Source: Cupriavidus plantarum (GTDB lineage Bacteria > Pseudomonadota > Gammaproteobacteria > Burkholderiales > Burkholderiaceae). Taken from it: a DNA stretch of 64,000 nucleotides. Below the pieces are notes generated by a model that worked only from the letters and a program-made list of their open reading frames with translations, searched no databases and was not told the DNA's origin. Within the stretch, counting starts at the first letter, position 1. The number at the start of each line of letters is the position of its first letter. Positions 45,673 to 54,973 of the stretch are shown in pieces. The position numbers were made by a program, and so were the translations under genes. The stretch is taken from contig NZ_CAJPUX010000001.1 in assembly GCF_905397285.1 (NCBI RefSeq), positions 124,001 to 188,000 of the forward strand. The letters are read 5' to 3'.

Positions 45673-46623
45673 ATGACACAGATGGCACGGACCCGCGCGG
45701 ACGGCCCCCCGACGGCGGGCGCGCACACTACGACCGGCCCGATCGCCTCGCCCGCGCAGGGTGCGGGCGGCCCCCACACACCTCACACGCCTTGTGCGGA
45801 AGTGCGGCCCGGCGAAGCGCTGGACCCCCGCATGCCGGCGCGCGCGCACACGCGCGGCGACGTGATTCTCGACCTCCAGCACATCTCGTTGTCGTTCGGC
45901 GGCGTGAAGGCGCTCACCGATATCTCGTTCGACGTCTGCGAGCACGAGATCCGCGCGATCATCGGGCCCAACGGCGCGGGCAAGAGTTCGATGCTCAACG
46001 TGATCAACGGCGTGTATCACCCGCAGCAGGGACGCATCGTATTTCGCGGCGAAGAGCGGCGGCAGATGCATCCCACCGCGGCCGCGCGGCAGGGCATCGC
46101 GCGCACGTTCCAGAACATCGCGCTGTTCAAGGGCATGACGGTGCTGGACAACATCATGACGGGACGCAACACGCTGTTCCGCTCCGGCATCTTCGCGCAT
46201 GCGCTGTGGTGGGGACCCGCTCGCGCGGAGGAGATGCGCCATCGCCGGAAGGTCGAGGAGGTGATCGATTTTCTGGAAATTCAGGCCATCCGCAAGACAC
46301 CGGTGGGTCGGCTGCCCTACGGTTTGCAGAAGCGCGTGGAGCTGGCGCGCGCGCTCGCCGCGGAGCCATCGATGCTGCTGCTCGACGAACCGATGGCCGG
46401 CATGAACGTCGAGGAAAAGCAGGACATGTGCCGCTTCATTCTCGACGTCAACCAGCAGTTCGGCACGACCATCGTGCTGATCGAGCACGACATGGGCGTG
46501 GTGATGGACATCTCGGACCGCGTCGTCGTGCTGGACTACGGCAAGAAGATCGGCGATGGCACGCCGGAAGAGGTCAAGGCCAACCCCGACGTGATTCGCG
46601 CGTATCTAGGCGCTTCGCACTAA
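45673..46623 (+). CDS. livG: Branched-chain-type ABC importer ATPase LivG
   Basis: This 316-residue ABC ATPase has Walker A IGPNGAGKSSMLN, signature RLPYGLQKRVELARA and Walker B LLLDEPMAGMN. NIALFKGMTVLDNIMTGRN is typical of LivG. The first ~62 residues are a Pro/Thr/Ala-rich extension absent from LivG. A later ATG at 45832 could be the real start, but GGAG precedes the ATG at 45673. It is cytoplasmic and works with LivF on the LivHM channel. Confidence 0.9.
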   Translation: MTQMARTRADGPPTAGAHTTTGPIASPAQGAGGPHTPHTPCAEVRPGEALDPRMPARAHTRGDVILDLQHISLSFGGVKALTDISFDVCEHEIRAIIGPNGAGKSSMLNVINGVYHPQQGRIVFRGEERRQMHPTAAARQGIARTFQNIALFKGMTVLDNIMTGRNTLFRSGIFAHALWWGPARAEEMRHRRKVEEVIDFLEIQAIRKTPVGRLPYGLQKRVELARALAAEPSMLLLDEPMAGMNVEEKQDMCRFILDVNQQFGTTIVLIEHDMGVVMDISDRVVVLDYGKKIGDGTPEEVKANPDVIRAYLGASH

Positions 46624-46641
46624 CGCCAGCAGGCTGACGAC

Positions 46642-47556
46642 ATGACCTTCTTCTTCGAAATCCTGCTGGGCGGTTTGCTGTCGGGCCTGATGTATTCGCT
46701 CGTCGCGCTCGGCTTCGTGCTGATCTACAAGGCGTCCGGCGTCTTCAACTTCGCGCAGGGTGCGATGGTCTACTTCGCCGCGCTTGCGGTGGTGGGCCTG
46801 ATGGACAAGGGCATGCCGATGTGGGCGGCCGTCATCGGCGCGTTCTTCGTGATGGTGATCGTCGGCATCGGCACCGAACGGCTCGTGCTGCGCAAGCTCG
46901 TCAACCAGCCGCCGATCACGCTGTTCATGGCGACGATCGGGCTTTCGTTCTTCCTCGAAGGCCTGGGGCCGCTGCTGTTCGGCAACGAAGTGCGGCCGAT
47001 CCAGCTGGGCATCGTCGATGAGCCGATCGAATCGATCCTCACGCACTTCAACATCGTGATCTCGAAGTTCGACCTTGCTGCCGCCGGCATCGCCGCCGTG
47101 CTCGTCGCCACGCTCGCGCTGTTCTTCCAGTACACGAAGGTCGGCCGCGCATTGCGGGCGGTGGCCGACGACCATCAGGCGGCGCTGTCACTGGGCATTC
47201 CGCTGCAGCATATCTGGGCGATCGTGTGGGGCGTGGCGGGCTTCGTTGCGTTGGTAGCAGGGATGCTCTGGGGCTCGCGCAATGGCGTGCAGTTCGCACT
47301 GACCCTCACCGCGCTCAAGGCGCTGCCGGTGCTGATCCTCGGCGGCTTTACGTCGGTGCCCGGCGCGATCGTGGGCGGGCTGATCATCGGCGCGTCCGAG
47401 AAGCTTGCCGAGATCTATATTCCACCGGTGTTCCAGTCGATGTTCGGCGGCAACTTCGGCGGCATCGAGGGATGGTTTCCCTATGTGTTTGCGCTGCTGT
47501 TCCTTCTCGTCAGGCCGGAGGGCCTGTTCGGGGAGAAACACATCGACCGCGTCTGA
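46642..47556 (+). CDS. livH: Branched-chain-type ABC importer permease LivH
   Basis: This 304-residue membrane protein has about eight hydrophobic helices and the LivH landmarks: GLMYSLVALGFVLIYKASGV at the N-terminus, RALRAVADDHQAALSLGI (the ATPase-coupling loop) and VLILGGFTSVPGAIVGG near the C-terminus. It starts 18 bp after livG in the same operon. Confidence 0.93.
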   Translation: MTFFFEILLGGLLSGLMYSLVALGFVLIYKASGVFNFAQGAMVYFAALAVVGLMDKGMPMWAAVIGAFFVMVIVGIGTERLVLRKLVNQPPITLFMATIGLSFFLEGLGPLLFGNEVRPIQLGIVDEPIESILTHFNIVISKFDLAAAGIAAVLVATLALFFQYTKVGRALRAVADDHQAALSLGIPLQHIWAIVWGVAGFVALVAGMLWGSRNGVQFALTLTALKALPVLILGGFTSVPGAIVGGLIIGASEKLAEIYIPPVFQSMFGGNFGGIEGWFPYVFALLFLLVRPEGLFGEKHIDRV

Positions 47557-47576
47557 CGGCCTACCAGGGAGTCAAC

Positions 47577-48653
47577 ATGCTCTATCGTGAAGCCGGCCAG
47601 TTCAAGACATCGTACGTCGCGGACAGCCAGATCTTCCCCATCCGCCAGGACCGCATCGGCTTCGCCGTGCTGATGGCGGTGGCCTTCATCGCCGTGCCGT
47701 TCCTCGGCAGCGAATACTGGTTCAGCGCGATCCTGATCCCATTCCTGATCTTCTCGCTGGCCGCGCTCGGCCTCAACATCCTCACGGGCTATGCGGGGCA
47801 ATTGTCGCTCGGGACGGCGGCGTTCATGGCCGTGGGCGCGTACGCCGCCTACAACTTCCAGCTGCGCATCGAAGGCCTGCCCGTGCTGCTCACGTTCGTG
47901 CTGGCGGGCCTGTCGGCGGCGCTGGTGGGCGTGGCATTCGGCCTGCCTTCGCTGCGCATCAAAGGCTTCTACCTCGCCGTCGCCACGCTCGCCGCGCAGT
48001 TTTTCGTGGTGTGGGCACTGACCAAGTTTCCCTGGTTCTCCAACAACAGCTCGTCGGGTGTGATCACCGCACAGCGGCTGGACCTGTTCGGCCTGCCGCT
48101 CGACACACCCGTGCGCAAGTACCTGTTCGTGCTCGGCGTGGTCACCGTGCTGGCGCTGCTCGCCAAGAATCTTGTGCGGTCGGCCACGGGACGCGCATGG
48201 ATGGCGGTTCGCGATATGGACGTGGCTGCGGAGGTCATCGGCATTCCCCTGATGCGGACGAAGCTGCTTGCGTTTGCCGTGAGTTCGTTCTACTGCGGCG
48301 TGGCCGGCGCGCTTTACGCGTTCTGCTACCTCGGCTCGGTCGAGCCAGACGGTTTCTCGCTCGACCTGTCTTTCCGCGTGCTGTTCATGATCATCATCGG
48401 CGGCGTGGGCAGCATTCTCGGGTCGTTCCTCGGCGCGGCGTTCATCCTGCTGCTGCCGATCTTCCTGGACAACACGCTGCCGGCCATCGCTTCCACGCTC
48501 AACCTGCCGTTCACGAACGCCACCGTCTCGCATATCCAGCTGATGGTGTTCGGTGGGCTCATCATTTTCTTCCTGATCGTCGAACCGCATGGGCTGGCGC
48601 GGCTGTGGCAGATCGGGAAGGAGAAGCTGCGCTTGTGGCCTTTCCCGCATTGA
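47577..48653 (+). CDS. livM: Branched-chain-type ABC importer permease LivM
   Basis: This 358-residue permease has a short soluble N-terminus followed by multiple hydrophobic helices. Its landmarks are ALGLNILTGYAGQLSLGTAA, GLPSLRIKGFYLAVATLAAQ and the coupling loop GRAWMAVRDMDVAAEVIGIP. It ends in a soluble basic tail. It follows livH by 20 bp and forms the second half of the channel. Confidence 0.93.
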   Translation: MLYREAGQFKTSYVADSQIFPIRQDRIGFAVLMAVAFIAVPFLGSEYWFSAILIPFLIFSLAALGLNILTGYAGQLSLGTAAFMAVGAYAAYNFQLRIEGLPVLLTFVLAGLSAALVGVAFGLPSLRIKGFYLAVATLAAQFFVVWALTKFPWFSNNSSSGVITAQRLDLFGLPLDTPVRKYLFVLGVVTVLALLAKNLVRSATGRAWMAVRDMDVAAEVIGIPLMRTKLLAFAVSSFYCGVAGALYAFCYLGSVEPDGFSLDLSFRVLFMIIIGGVGSILGSFLGAAFILLLPIFLDNTLPAIASTLNLPFTNATVSHIQLMVFGGLIIFFLIVEPHGLARLWQIGKEKLRLWPFPH

Positions 48654-48687
48654 GTCAGAAAAACAAACATCAGAACAGGAGACAGTC

Positions 48688-50025
48688 ATGGCATTCGAGA
48701 TCCGCAACTTGTGGCGTGCCGCGCTCGCGGCAGGCACCGCCATGGCGCTGCTCGCGCCGGCCGGCGCCGCGTTCGCGCAGGCCACCGAGCAGTTCGTCGC
48801 GCTGCCCAGCTATCGCGTCGGTCCGTACGGCGCCAACGGCCAGTCGTTCTACGGCGGCTTCATCGACTACCTCAACTACGTCAACCTCAAGGACGGCGGC
48901 GTCAACGGCGTCAAGCTGTCGTGGGAAGAGTGCGAGACCGAGTACAACAACGCCAAGGGCGTCGAGTGCTACGAGCGCCTGAAGGCGAAGAACGCGACGA
49001 CGAAGGGAACGGCCTATCACTCGATGTCGACGGGCATCTCGTACGCGCTCGTCGACAAGACCGCCGCCGACAAGGTGCCGCTCGTCATGATGGGCTATGG
49101 CCGCACGGACGCCGTGGATGGCACCGTGTTCCCGTATGCGTTCCCGCTCGTCACCACGTATCAGATGCAGGTGTCGGCGATCGTGAAGTACCTGCAATCG
49201 AAGAGCGGCGGTTCGCTCGCGGGCAAGAAAATCGTCTACCTCTATCACGACTCGGCGTATGGCAAGGAGCCGATCGTTGCGCTGCAGGCGGAATCGAAGC
49301 TTAACAAGTTCAACCTCGTCGAGATTCCCGTCGCGCACCCCGGCAACGAGCAGGGCGCGCAATGGCTGCGCATCCGCCAGGAGAATCCGGACTACGTGAT
49401 CTTCTGGGGCTGGGGCGTGATGAACCAGACGGCGCTCAAGGCCGCGCAGAAGGTCGGCTTCTCGCGCGACAAGATGATCGGTTCATGGTGGGCTGGCTCC
49501 GAAGAGGACACCGTCCCCGCGGGCGATGCGGCCAAGGGCTACATGAGCGCGACGTGGAACGTGGCGGGCCGTAACGTGCCGCTGATCTCGGACATCGACA
49601 AGGTGGTCTACGGCGCCAGCAAGGGCAACATGCAGGACCGCAACAAGGTCGGCTCGGTGCTCTACAACCGCGGCGTGTCGGCGGCCGTCGTCACCGTGGA
49701 AGCCATCCGCGTGGCGCAGGACAAGTTCGGCAAGGGCAAGGTCATGAACGGCGACCAGATGCGGTGGGCGTTCGAGAATCTCAACGTGACCAATGCGCGG
49801 CTGCAGCAGCTCGGCGCGACGGGCCTGCTGCCCGAGATCAAGACGTCATGCGAGAACCACGAGGGGTCGGGCAAGGTGAAGATCCAGCAGTGGGACGGCA
49901 GCAAGTGGGTCGTCGTGTCGGACTGGATCGAGGGCAACAAGGCGCTGATCCACCCGCTGTTCAAGGCCACCGCGGCGCAGTACGCCAAGGAAAAGGGCAT
50001 CACGCCGGGTTGCGTGAAGTCCTGA
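48688..50025 (+). CDS. Periplasmic substrate-binding protein of the ABC importer
   Basis: This 445-residue type I periplasmic binding protein has a signal peptide ending AAFAQ. SYRVGPYGANGQSFYGGFID follows, then KLSWEECETEYNNAKGVECY and YLYHDSAYGKEP. It belongs to the larger Leu/Ile/Val-like group often tied to aromatic acids or other hydrophobic ligands rather than to amino acids. The two flanking acyl-CoA ligases favour a carboxylic-acid ligand. That reading is inference. Confidence 0.9.
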   Translation: MAFEIRNLWRAALAAGTAMALLAPAGAAFAQATEQFVALPSYRVGPYGANGQSFYGGFIDYLNYVNLKDGGVNGVKLSWEECETEYNNAKGVECYERLKAKNATTKGTAYHSMSTGISYALVDKTAADKVPLVMMGYGRTDAVDGTVFPYAFPLVTTYQMQVSAIVKYLQSKSGGSLAGKKIVYLYHDSAYGKEPIVALQAESKLNKFNLVEIPVAHPGNEQGAQWLRIRQENPDYVIFWGWGVMNQTALKAAQKVGFSRDKMIGSWWAGSEEDTVPAGDAAKGYMSATWNVAGRNVPLISDIDKVVYGASKGNMQDRNKVGSVLYNRGVSAAVVTVEAIRVAQDKFGKGKVMNGDQMRWAFENLNVTNARLQQLGATGLLPEIKTSCENHEGSGKVKIQQWDGSKWVVVSDWIEGNKALIHPLFKATAAQYAKEKGITPGCVKS

Positions 50026-50038
50026 CACGGGCTCCATC

Positions 50039-50848
50039 ATGCTGACCGTCAACAACATCGAGGTCATCTACGACCACGTGATCCTTGTGCTCAAGGGCGT
50101 CTCCCTCGAGGTGCCCGAGGGCCGCATCGTGGCATTGCTCGGCGCCAACGGCGCCGGCAAGACCACCACGCTCAAGGCGATCTCGAATCTGCTGCACGCC
50201 GAGCGGGGCGACGTGACCAAGGGATCGATCACGTACCAGGGCAATCGCGTCGACCGGCTCACGCCGAACGACCTCGTGCGCCGCGGCGTCATCCAGGTCA
50301 TGGAGGGCCGCCACTGCTTTGCACACCTGACGATCGAGGAGAACCTGCTGACGGGCGCCTACACGCGGGGGCTGTCGCGCGCCGCCACGCGCGACGAGCT
50401 CGAGAAGATCTACGGGTACTTTCCGCGCCTGAAGACGCGGCGCAAGTCGCAGGCCGGCTACACGTCGGGTGGCGAGCAGCAGATGTGCGCGATTGGCCGG
50501 GCGATGATGGCCAAGCCCGCGATGATCCTGCTCGACGAACCGTCGATGGGCCTCGCGCCGCAGATCGTTGAGGAGATCTTCGAGATCGTGCGCGACCTCA
50601 ACGCGCGCGAACGCGTGAGCTTTCTTCTGGCCGAGCAGAACACGATGGTCGCGCTGCGCTACGCCGACTACGGCTACATCCTCGAGAACGGCCGTGTCGT
50701 GATGGACGGCGACGCCGAGTCGCTGCGCACCAACGAGGACGTCAAGGAGTTCTACCTCGGTGTGGCGGCCAACGATGCGGAAGGCGCGGCGCGCAAATCG
50801 TTCCGCGACGTCAAGAGCTATCGCCGGCGCAAGCGCTGGCTGGCATGA
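50039..50848 (+). CDS. livF: Branched-chain-type ABC importer ATPase LivF
   Basis: This 269-residue ABC ATPase has Walker A LLGANGAGKTTTLKAI, signature YTSGGEQQMCAIGRAMM and Walker B ILLDEPSMGLAPQIVEEIFE. The RRGVIQVMEGRHCFAHLTIE stretch is typical of LivF. Its stop overlaps the start of the following ligase gene (ATGA at 50845-50848), so the two are translationally coupled. Confidence 0.93.
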   Translation: MLTVNNIEVIYDHVILVLKGVSLEVPEGRIVALLGANGAGKTTTLKAISNLLHAERGDVTKGSITYQGNRVDRLTPNDLVRRGVIQVMEGRHCFAHLTIEENLLTGAYTRGLSRAATRDELEKIYGYFPRLKTRRKSQAGYTSGGEQQMCAIGRAMMAKPAMILLDEPSMGLAPQIVEEIFEIVRDLNARERVSFLLAEQNTMVALRYADYGYILENGRVVMDGDAESLRTNEDVKEFYLGVAANDAEGAARKSFRDVKSYRRRKRWLA

Positions 50849-52113
50849 AGGATCGATCCATGGAGCAGGCCCATTTCGACACCCTGGAGACGCGCGAGCC
50901 CGAGGTCCGCGAGCACGCGCAGATGGCGGCGCTATCGCGGCAGGTCGCGCATGCGCAGTCGCACGCGCCGTACTTTGCCGAACTGCTCGGCCATGTCGAT
51001 GCGCGCGCCGTTGGCACACGCGAGGCGCTCGCGCGGTTGCCCGTCACGCGTAAGTCCGACCTCACCGCGCGGCAGCGCCTTGCCCCGCCGCTGGGCGGGC
51101 TCAACGCGACGCCCATCGGCGGCCTTCGCCACCTGTTCCGCTCGCCGGGGCCCATCCACGAACCCGATGGCCATGCGGGCGACTGGTGGCGCGTGGCGCG
51201 CGCGATGTTCGCCGCGGGCTTCCGCTCAGGCGAGCTCGTCTACAACACGTTTTCGTATCACTTCACGCCCGCCGGCATGATGATGGAAACGGGCGCGCAT
51301 CAGCTGGGATGCTGCGTGTTTCCGGCGGGCGTCGGGCAGACCGAGTCTCAGGTGGAAGCCCTGGCCAGCCTGCAGCCGTCCGCCTACGCGGGAACGCCGT
51401 CGTTCCTGAAGCTGCTGATCGAGCGCGGCGCGGAGATGGACCTGCGTTGCGCGAGCCTGACCAAGGCACTGGTGTCGGGCGAGGCGTGCCCGCCGCCGCT
51501 GCGCGCGTGGCTGCATGACCACGGCATTACCGCGCGGCAGATGTATGGCACCGCCGATGTGGGCCTCATTGCGTACGAGACCGATGGCGGCGACGGCTGG
51601 GTCGTCGATGAAGGCGTGCTCGTGGAGATCGTCGAGCCCGGCGGCACGAAGCCGATGCCCGAAGGCGAGACCGGCGAGGTAGTAGTGACCGTGCTTGGCA
51701 ATGGCGACTATCCGCTGATCCGCTTCGGGACGGGCGACCTCTCGGCGATCGTGGCCGATTCCGCGCAACGGGCGAGTCCGTGCGGACGCACCAATATCCG
51801 GCTCAAGGGCTGGCTAGGCCGCGCGGACCAGACCACGAAGGTCAAGGGCATGTTCGTCTATCCGGGGCAGGTGGCGGAGGTCGTACGGCGCCATCCCGAG
51901 ATCCGCGCGGCACGGCTCGTCGTCACGGGCACGGTCGGCGCGGACGTGATGACGCTGCACTGCGATGCCACGCGCGAGGACGCCGCGCTGGCGACGGCGA
52001 TCGGCACGTCGATCCGGGAGGTCATGCGGCTGCGCGGAGAGGTGGCTTTCGTGCCGGCCGGTTCGCTGCCGCAGGACGGCAGGACCATCGAGGACGCGCG
52101 GCGCTACGATTGA
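50845..52113 (+). CDS. Phenylacetate-CoA ligase-like AMP-dependent ligase
   Basis: This 422-residue protein has the PaaK layout: an N-terminal HAPYFAELLG, RLPVTRKSDL and the DWWRVARAMFAAGFRSGELV region. The GTADVGLIAYE and TNIRLKGWLGRADQTTKVKG motifs bind AMP and acid. It lacks the long ANL P-loop of the first ligase, as PaaK relatives do. It ends the importer operon, overlaps livF, and probably activates the imported aromatic or related acid. ATG 50845 is used; an ATG at 50860 is possible. Confidence 0.88.
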   Translation: MKDRSMEQAHFDTLETREPEVREHAQMAALSRQVAHAQSHAPYFAELLGHVDARAVGTREALARLPVTRKSDLTARQRLAPPLGGLNATPIGGLRHLFRSPGPIHEPDGHAGDWWRVARAMFAAGFRSGELVYNTFSYHFTPAGMMMETGAHQLGCCVFPAGVGQTESQVEALASLQPSAYAGTPSFLKLLIERGAEMDLRCASLTKALVSGEACPPPLRAWLHDHGITARQMYGTADVGLIAYETDGGDGWVVDEGVLVEIVEPGGTKPMPEGETGEVVVTVLGNGDYPLIRFGTGDLSAIVADSAQRASPCGRTNIRLKGWLGRADQTTKVKGMFVYPGQVAEVVRRHPEIRAARLVVTGTVGADVMTLHCDATREDAALATAIGTSIREVMRLRGEVAFVPAGSLPQDGRTIEDARRYD

Positions 52114-52124
52114 AGCCGGTCCTG

Positions 52125-52634
52125 CTAGGACTGGGAGGATCGGCCTTCGGATTGGCGCGTGGAAAGGCCGGACGGCGCCCGCGTGGGCAACCGCAGCATC
52201 CAGACACTGACCGCCAGCGCAATGCCGATCAGCGTCAGGGACGCATAGGGTCGCGCTCGCAAAAACCACGCCGTGGTGCCCATCGACACCCACATGGTGG
52301 AGAGCGCGAATACCTTGGCGCGCCAGGGAATGGCGCGATGCGTCTGCCAGTCGAGGATGGTTGGCCCGAAACGGGGATGCGTGACGAGCCACGAATGGAA
52401 GCGCCGGGAGCCGCGCGCGAAGCATGCTGCGGCCAGCAGGACGAAGGGCGTGGTCGGCAGCAGCGGCAGGAAGATGCCGATAACGCCGAGCACGAGGCTG
52501 ATAACGCCCAGCGCGACCCAGAGCGCGCGCACGGCGCGTACGAGGCGCGGACCACCCTGCGCGTCGTCGAGGGGAATGTCCCGCGAAACGTCAGGCGTTG
52601 GCTTGCGGGATGGCGAGCCGGGCTCTTGCGGCAT
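52125..52634 (-). CDS. YbaN-family inner-membrane protein (DUF454)
   Basis: This 169-residue protein contains the DUF454 signature (GVIGIFLPLLPTTPFVLLAA, CFARGSRRFHSWL) and three or four hydrophobic helices. The function is unknown. The drawn ATG at 52634 would overlap the nitronate monooxygenase gene by 44 bp, and no ribosome site is visible. The true start may be further in, although the first hydrophobic helix begins only about residue 38. Confidence 0.8.
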   Translation of the reverse strand: MPQEPGSPSRKPTPDVSRDIPLDDAQGGPRLVRAVRALWVALGVISLVLGVIGIFLPLLPTTPFVLLAAACFARGSRRFHSWLVTHPRFGPTILDWQTHRAIPWRAKVFALSTMWVSMGTTAWFLRARPYASLTLIGIALAVSVWMLRLPTRAPSGLSTRQSEGRSSQS

Positions 52635-53577
52635 CGTATTCGGTCTTCATGCGCGCGACGATCTCGCCCGCGGTTGGCACATCGTGGATCTGGCCCACGC
52701 CCTGGCCTGCTCCCCAGATGTCTTTCCACGCCTTGGCCTTGGAAGACCCGCTCGAAAAGTCCATCTTGGTCTTGTCCGCGACGGGCAGGTTCTCGGGGTC
52801 CAGCCCCGAGTTCAAGATGCTCTCGCGGATGTAGTTGCCGTGCACGCCGGTGAACAGGTTGGTGTAGATGATATCCGCCGCCGCCGAATGCGTGATCGCG
52901 TGCTTGTATTCCGGGCTCGCGTGCGCCTCCTGCGACGCGATGAAACGCGTGCCCACGTAAGCGAAATCCGCGCCCATGGCCTGCGCGGCCAGCACCGCGT
53001 CGCCCGTGGCGATCGAGCCCGACAGCGCGATCGGGCCGTCGAAAATCCGCCGCACTTCGCCCACGAGCGCGAACGGCGAGAGCATGCCCGCGTGGCCGCC
53101 CGCGCCCGCCGCGACGAGGATCAGCCCATCCACCCCGGCTTCGATGGCCTTCTCCGCGTGGCGCAGGTTGATCACGTCGTGCAGCACGATACCGCCGTAG
53201 CTGTGCACGGCATCGATCATCTCCTTGACCGGCGCGCGCAGCGACGTGATGAAGATCGGCACCTTGTGTTCGACGCACACCTTCACGTCATGCTCGAGCC
53301 GCGCATTGGACGCGTGCACGATCTGGTTCACGGCGATCGGCCCCACGCGCGCCCCCGGATTTGCCGCCACGTGCGCGGCCAGCGCTTCCTGCATCGTCGT
53401 CAGCCACTCGTCGAGCAGTTCCGCGGGGCGCGCATTCAGCGCCGGGAACGCGCCCACGATGCCCGCCTTGCATTGCGCAAGCACGAGTTCGGGATAGCTC
53501 ACGATGAACATCGGGGAGGCGATGACGGGCAACGTCAGGTTTTGCAGGACCGGCGGCAGGTGCTTGGCGGCGGGCAT
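52591..53577 (-). CDS. Nitronate monooxygenase family FMN protein
   Basis: This 328-residue TIM-barrel flavoprotein matches the nitronate monooxygenase (2-nitropropane dioxygenase) family: LPVIASPMFIVSYPELVLAQ at the N-terminus, the FMN motif ILVAAGAGGHAGMLSPFALV, and ALSGSIATGDAVLAAQAMGA. It oxidises alkyl nitronates, which are respiratory poisons. A TetR-type palindrome lies between its -10 and start. The downstream DUF454 gene probably shares the transcript. Confidence 0.9.
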   Translation of the reverse strand: MPAAKHLPPVLQNLTLPVIASPMFIVSYPELVLAQCKAGIVGAFPALNARPAELLDEWLTTMQEALAAHVAANPGARVGPIAVNQIVHASNARLEHDVKVCVEHKVPIFITSLRAPVKEMIDAVHSYGGIVLHDVINLRHAEKAIEAGVDGLILVAAGAGGHAGMLSPFALVGEVRRIFDGPIALSGSIATGDAVLAAQAMGADFAYVGTRFIASQEAHASPEYKHAITHSAAADIIYTNLFTGVHGNYIRESILNSGLDPENLPVADKTKMDFSSGSSKAKAWKDIWGAGQGVGQIHDVPTAGEIVARMKTEYDAARARLAIPQANA

Positions 53578-53593
53578 GAGGTCTCCTTTTTTA

Positions 53594-53624
53594 CGAACGA
53601 TCGTTCGATGACCGGTCGATTATA
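53594..53624 (-). promoter_or_regulatory. Promoter and TetR-type operator of the nitronate monooxygenase gene
   Basis: CGAACGATCGTTCG (53594-53607) is a perfect 14-bp palindrome of TetR-operator type. On the minus strand the -10 TATAAT (53624-53619) lies 11 bp upstream of it, so a bound repressor would sit at the transcription start. No tetR gene is in the window. Confidence 0.65.
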
Positions 53625-53639
53625 GGGAGTTTCGCGGGC

Positions 53640-53673
53640 AAAAAAATACCCCGCAGGGTTCTAACCTGCGGGG
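53640..53673 (-). terminator. Terminator after rlmI (minus strand)
   Basis: CCCCGCAGG (53649-53657) pairs with CCTGCGGGG (53665-53673), followed on the minus strand by a TATTTTTTT run. It ends the transcript from the rlmI direction. Confidence 0.85.
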
Positions 53674-53779
53674 CAATTACCACGAAGACTGATAAGAAGA
53701 GGCGGTGGGGCACCTGCCAATGCGTCCACCGCGAAACGAATCATAGGTGGCCATTGTTACCGTCCCAAGACAATCGGCT

Positions 53780-54973
53780 TCAGATCTTTTCCAGCAGCAG
53801 GCCCTTGAGATATTCGCCTTCCGGGAATGCCGCGGACATCGGATGATCCGTGCCGGCCGACAGCCGGCGCAGGATGCGCGCATCGGCGCGCGCGTCGGTC
53901 ACGGCGCCCGCCACGATCTTCTGGAACAGTTCCATGCTGATCGCGCCCGAGCACGAGTACGTGAACAGCAGGCCGCCAGGCCGCAGCAGCTGCATGCCGA
54001 CGAGGTTGATTTCCTTGTACGCGCGCGCCGCGCGGTCGATATGCTGCGCCGATGGCGCGAACTTCGGCGGATCGAGCACGATCAGGTCGAACTGGCGGCC
54101 CTCCGCGCGGAAATTGCGCAGCGTCTTGAACACATCCGCGTCCAGCCACGTCGCGCGTTCCGCGTCGAAGCCGTTCAGCGTTACGTTGTTCGCCGCGATC
54201 TTGAGCGCCTCGCCGGACGAGTCGATCGACGTCACCGCCGTCGCGCCGCCACGCAGCGCGGCCAGCGAGAATCCGCCCGTGTAGCAGAAGCAGTTCAACA
54301 CCTCGCGTCCCTGCGCGAGATCTCCGACCAGCTTGCGGTTGTCGCGTTGGTCCACGTAGAAACCCGTCTTGTGACCGTTGCGCACGTCTACGTAATACCG
54401 CACGCCATGCTCGGTCACCGATAGTGCGGGATCGGGCTCGGCGCCCGCGAGCACGCCGGTCACGAGGGGCAGGCCCTCGCGTTCGCGCACGGCCGCGTCG
54501 GAGCGCTCGTACACGTTCGGGCAGCCCGTCTCCTTCACCAGGGCCTGCACGATCGCGGTCTTCCACTGCTCCACGCCGGCCGAGTTGAACTGGCACACGA
54601 GCTGGCCGCGTTCGCCATTGCCGTAGTAGTCGACGATGAGGCCAGGGATCCGGTCCGATTCGCCGAACACGAGGCGCACGGCGTCGGTGTCGCGCACCCA
54701 TTGCCCGCGATGCGCGATCGCCGCCGACACACGGCGCTTGATCAGCGCGTGATCGACGGGTTCGTCCTCGTCGAAGGTCCACACGCGCGCGCGAATCTGC
54801 GATTCGGGGCTATAGGCCCCGCGCGCGAGAAAGCGGCCGTCCGCGGCACGGATGGTCACCGTGGCGCCCGGTTCGCAGCGGCCGCTCGTCGTGGCGATGC
54901 CCGTGGCATAGACCCACGGGTGGCGCCGGAGCAGGGACTTCTCCTTGCCCGGCTTGAGGGTGATCACATTCAC
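53780..54973 (-). CDS. rlmI: 23S rRNA m5C1962 methyltransferase RlmI
   Basis: This 397-residue class I methyltransferase has an N-terminal PUA domain (about 1-75: ITLKPGKEKSLLRRHPWVYA), then an EEHUD-like domain. The SAM-binding core includes VLNCFCYTGGFSLAALRGGA and VTSIDSSGEAL, with DLIVLDPPKFAPS and a TYSCSGAIS cysteine motif. It matches the RlmI/YccW family, which methylates C1962 of 23S rRNA. The ybeD gene starts a few hundred bases upstream on the same strand, and its stop codon adjoins the rlmI start. Confidence 0.93.
   Translation of the reverse strand: MNVITLKPGKEKSLLRRHPWVYATGIATTSGRCEPGATVTIRAADGRFLARGAYSPESQIRARVWTFDEDEPVDHALIKRRVSAAIAHRGQWVRDTDAVRLVFGESDRIPGLIVDYYGNGERGQLVCQFNSAGVEQWKTAIVQALVKETGCPNVYERSDAAVREREGLPLVTGVLAGAEPDPALSVTEHGVRYYVDVRNGHKTGFYVDQRDNRKLVGDLAQGREVLNCFCYTGGFSLAALRGGATAVTSIDSSGEALKIAANNVTLNGFDAERATWLDADVFKTLRNFRAEGRQFDLIVLDPPKFAPSAQHIDRAARAYKEINLVGMQLLRPGGLLFTYSCSGAISMELFQKIVAGAVTDARADARILRRLSAGTDHPMSAAFPEGEYLKGLLLEKI

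Noticed and set aside
44725..46488. 587-codon minus-strand frame across the ligase and livG genes
   Set aside because: It spans two clear plus-strand genes and has no domain pattern.
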